A stretch of 64,000 bases of DNA from Prorocentrum cordatum (taxonomy: Eukaryota > Sar > Dinophyceae > Prorocentrales > Prorocentraceae). The translations under genes and the position numbers were made by a program. The stretch spans positions 1,934,505-1,998,504 of the forward strand of contig CAUYUJ010014171.1 in NCBI GenBank assembly GCA_963575745.1. The letters are read 5' to 3'. Numbering within the stretch: the stretch's first letter is position 1; each line of letters begins with the position of its first letter. Under the pieces are notes generated by a model, which ran no database searches, had not been told where the DNA came from, and saw only the letters and a list, made by a program, of their open reading frames with translations. This document shows, in pieces, positions 62,457 to 64,000 of the stretch.

Positions 62457-62720
62457 ATGCGCTGGACCGGGAGGCCGTGCAAACCGCGGAGGAGCCGCCA
62501 AGAAGGACTCCCAGGAGCTGCCGGCGGTCCTGGAGCAACGCTAGCGGAGCTCGCGGCGATCCGTGGGGACGCCGCGCGGGACTTTGCTGCGACGGCGGCG
62601 AAGAAGGAGGAGGAGGAGGAGAAGGAGGAGGAGCAAGGCCAGCGGCTTGGTGAGATCCGTGAGGAAACCCTACTGGGCTGTGCCGCGAAGATGGCAGAGC
62701 TGTGGGGGCGGCGGCGGGTC
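62457..62720 (+). pseudogene. short coding-like relic, helical protein fragment
   Basis: A plus frame reads ATLAELAAIRGDAARDFAAT and, after a GAG/AAG run, EIREETLLGCAAKMAELW. The pattern is an amphipathic, charged helix such as in coiled coils. A neighbouring frame just upstream (VHALDREAVQTAEEPPR) looks like its continuation, suggesting a frameshift near 62515. Family unknown; LINE ORF1-like helices, as at 4407, are one possibility. Confidence 0.3.
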
Positions 62721-62734
62721 GGGTCTTTTCCCCC

Positions 62735-62995
62735 TCCCCCTCCTCCTCCTCCTCCTCCTCCTCCTCCTCCTCCTCTCCTCCCCTTCTCTCTTCCGTCGTC
62801 GTCGTCGTCCTCCTCCTCCTCCTCCTGACTCCCCGCCTCATCCCTCCCCGTTTCCAGTGGCTCTCTCCTCATCCCGCCAGTCCAATCCTCCCTCCCCTCC
62901 TTCTCCCCTCCCCTCCTCCTCCCTTCCCCTGCTGCGCCGCGTTTCCTCCATCCCCTCCTCCTCCCTCTTCCGCTCCGCGAGCGTGGCGCGAGGCT
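62735..62995. repeat. TCC-rich tract
   Basis: Pure TCC at 62738-62772, GTCGTCGTCGTCC, then mixed CCTCCC units. Confidence 0.93.
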
Positions 62996-63159
62996 TGGCG
63001 AGCAGCATGTGCTTCTCGAGTTTTTTGTTGTTTGTTTTCTTCTTCCGTGTGCGTGTCACGCACTGTTACGCCGAGTGCCGCATGGCACGGTGTGAGGGCA
63101 TTGGCCGAGGAACCCTTCGATGGCCGCGTCCATTTTGTAGCGTTGCCGACTTGCGGCGG
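62996..63159. other. unassigned spacer
   Basis: TTTTTTGTTGTTTGTTTTC stretch; nothing recognised. Confidence 0.4.
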
Positions 63160-63345
63160 TCACACACACTCACACACACACACACATCACACACACAGAG
63201 ACACACACACACACACACACCCACACGCACACGCACACGCACACGCACACGCACACGCACACGCACACGCACACGCACACGCACACGCACACGCACACGC
63301 ACACGCACACCCACACCCACACCCACACCCACACCCACACACACC
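63160..63345. repeat. CA, CACACG and CACACC array
   Basis: CA units, then about 16 GCACAC units (63225-63306), then ACACCC units (63307-63340). The hexamer switches by one base. Confidence 0.97.
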
Positions 63346-63654
63346 CGTGATGGCGGGCATGCCGTGTGACCCCTCTCGGGGGCCCTCGGGGGGAGCCCTC
63401 GGGAGCCCAACGGGGCTGGGTGTGACCTCGTGTTGTCCCCGTGACCCCACGGGGCTGTGTGACTCCGTGTTGGCAATGACCGCCACTCCATTGCGGGCCC
63501 CCTGTGATTCAAACAAGATAGACGGCGCCAGATAAGGAGTCCAGGGGCTAGATGCCGGGGGAGCACCAACTGTGGCTTGGCCATGGATATCACCGCCGCC
63601 CCCACCAGATGAGTTACCTCTGGGTTGTGAAGCCTCCTGGGCACATTCAGGGGG
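63346..63654. other. unassigned spacer
   Basis: GGGGGCCCTCGGGGGGAGCC and CACGGGGCTGTGTGAC-type duplications (63375-63470). A minus frame through this region is open but unassigned. Confidence 0.45.
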
Positions 63655-63792
63655 AGGTGGAGGAAGAGGAGGAGGAGCAGGAGGAGGTGGAGGAGGATGA
63701 GGAGGAGGTGGAGGAGGATGAGGAGTAGGAGTAGGAGTAGGAGTAGGAGGAGGAGGAGGAGGAGGATGAGGAGGAGGAGGAGGAGGAGGAAC
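63655..63792. repeat. GGA and GGAGTA tract
   Basis: GGAGGAGGTGGAGGATG and GGAGTAGGAGTAGGAG units. Confidence 0.93.
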
Positions 63793-63971
63793 AGGAATTA
63801 ACCAGCGCTCCCGCTCTGTCAGCGGCGATGCCCAGTTGGTGCTCGCCTGCTCTCCGTCCGCGAGCGCGCCGCGAGCTGTGCCCGCAGAAATGCGCGGTGC
63901 GCCGAACGACAGCCCACAAGGAGAGTAATCACAACTCCATTCCACTCCAAGATTCGGTTACTTGAATCCAA
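63793..63971. other. unassigned spacer
   Basis: Unique sequence, minus frame open (63945 leftward), no recognised domain. Confidence 0.35.
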
Positions 63972-64000
63972 CTTCCTCCTCCTCCTCCTCCTCCTCCTCC
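63972..64000. repeat. TCC microsatellite, cut by the window edge
   Basis: Pure TCC units to the last base. Confidence 0.95.

Overview
The window looks like intergenic or very gene-poor nuclear DNA of a eukaryote, most likely a dinoflagellate. Two observations support this. A spliced-leader-like sequence lies at 61504-61525 and matches the conserved dinoflagellate leader at 19 of 22 positions. A broken LINE-type retrotransposon lies at about 3.5-5.3 kb. Bacterial-style gene packing, operons and ribosome binding sites are absent. Most long open frames are by-products of repeats whose period is a multiple of three (TCC/GGA, GGT, GAC, 75-bp and 90-bp units). I name no intact gene with confidence.

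Two kinds of sequence dominate. The first is simple and tandem repeats: more than twenty GGA/TCC tracts up to 0.6 kb, a 0.63-kb GGT block, a 1.35-kb CA/CAACA block, GAC, ATAGC and CCATA arrays, and tandem units of 75, 90, 116, 383 and 412 bp. The second is a set of short non-coding elements with inverted ends (foldback or MITE-like), at least nine families, labelled F1-F16 here together with a few dispersed repeats. Several are nested inside each other.

The most distinctive item is a composite element (E1-E5). Two conserved ends enclose a TCC tract and an array of 89-90-bp units. It occurs at 7.7-9.1, 18.9-19.2, 20.2-21.6, 28.1-29.1 and 55.0-57.0 kb in both orientations. E4 has inserted into an F4 foldback element.

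Layout: 0-5.3 kb, microsatellites, nested foldbacks and the LINE relic. 5.3-10.2 kb, an AT-richer long-period repeat interrupted by E1. 10.6-21.6 kb, 116-bp array, F12, nested F2/F1, F10, F7, F5, a hairpin, E2 and E3. 21.6-32.7 kb, degenerate repeats, F3/F9/F16/F2 and E4. 33-42 kb, giant GGA, GGT and CA blocks with a 383-bp tandem unit. 42-54 kb, many foldbacks. 55-57 kb, E5. 57.5-62.7 kb, the most gene-like part: a decayed minus-strand protein relic (about 57.7-58.86 kb), a weak plus-strand open stretch, and the spliced-leader relic with a possible first exon just downstream.

All boundaries were read by eye. Protein family names are given only where a motif is visible.
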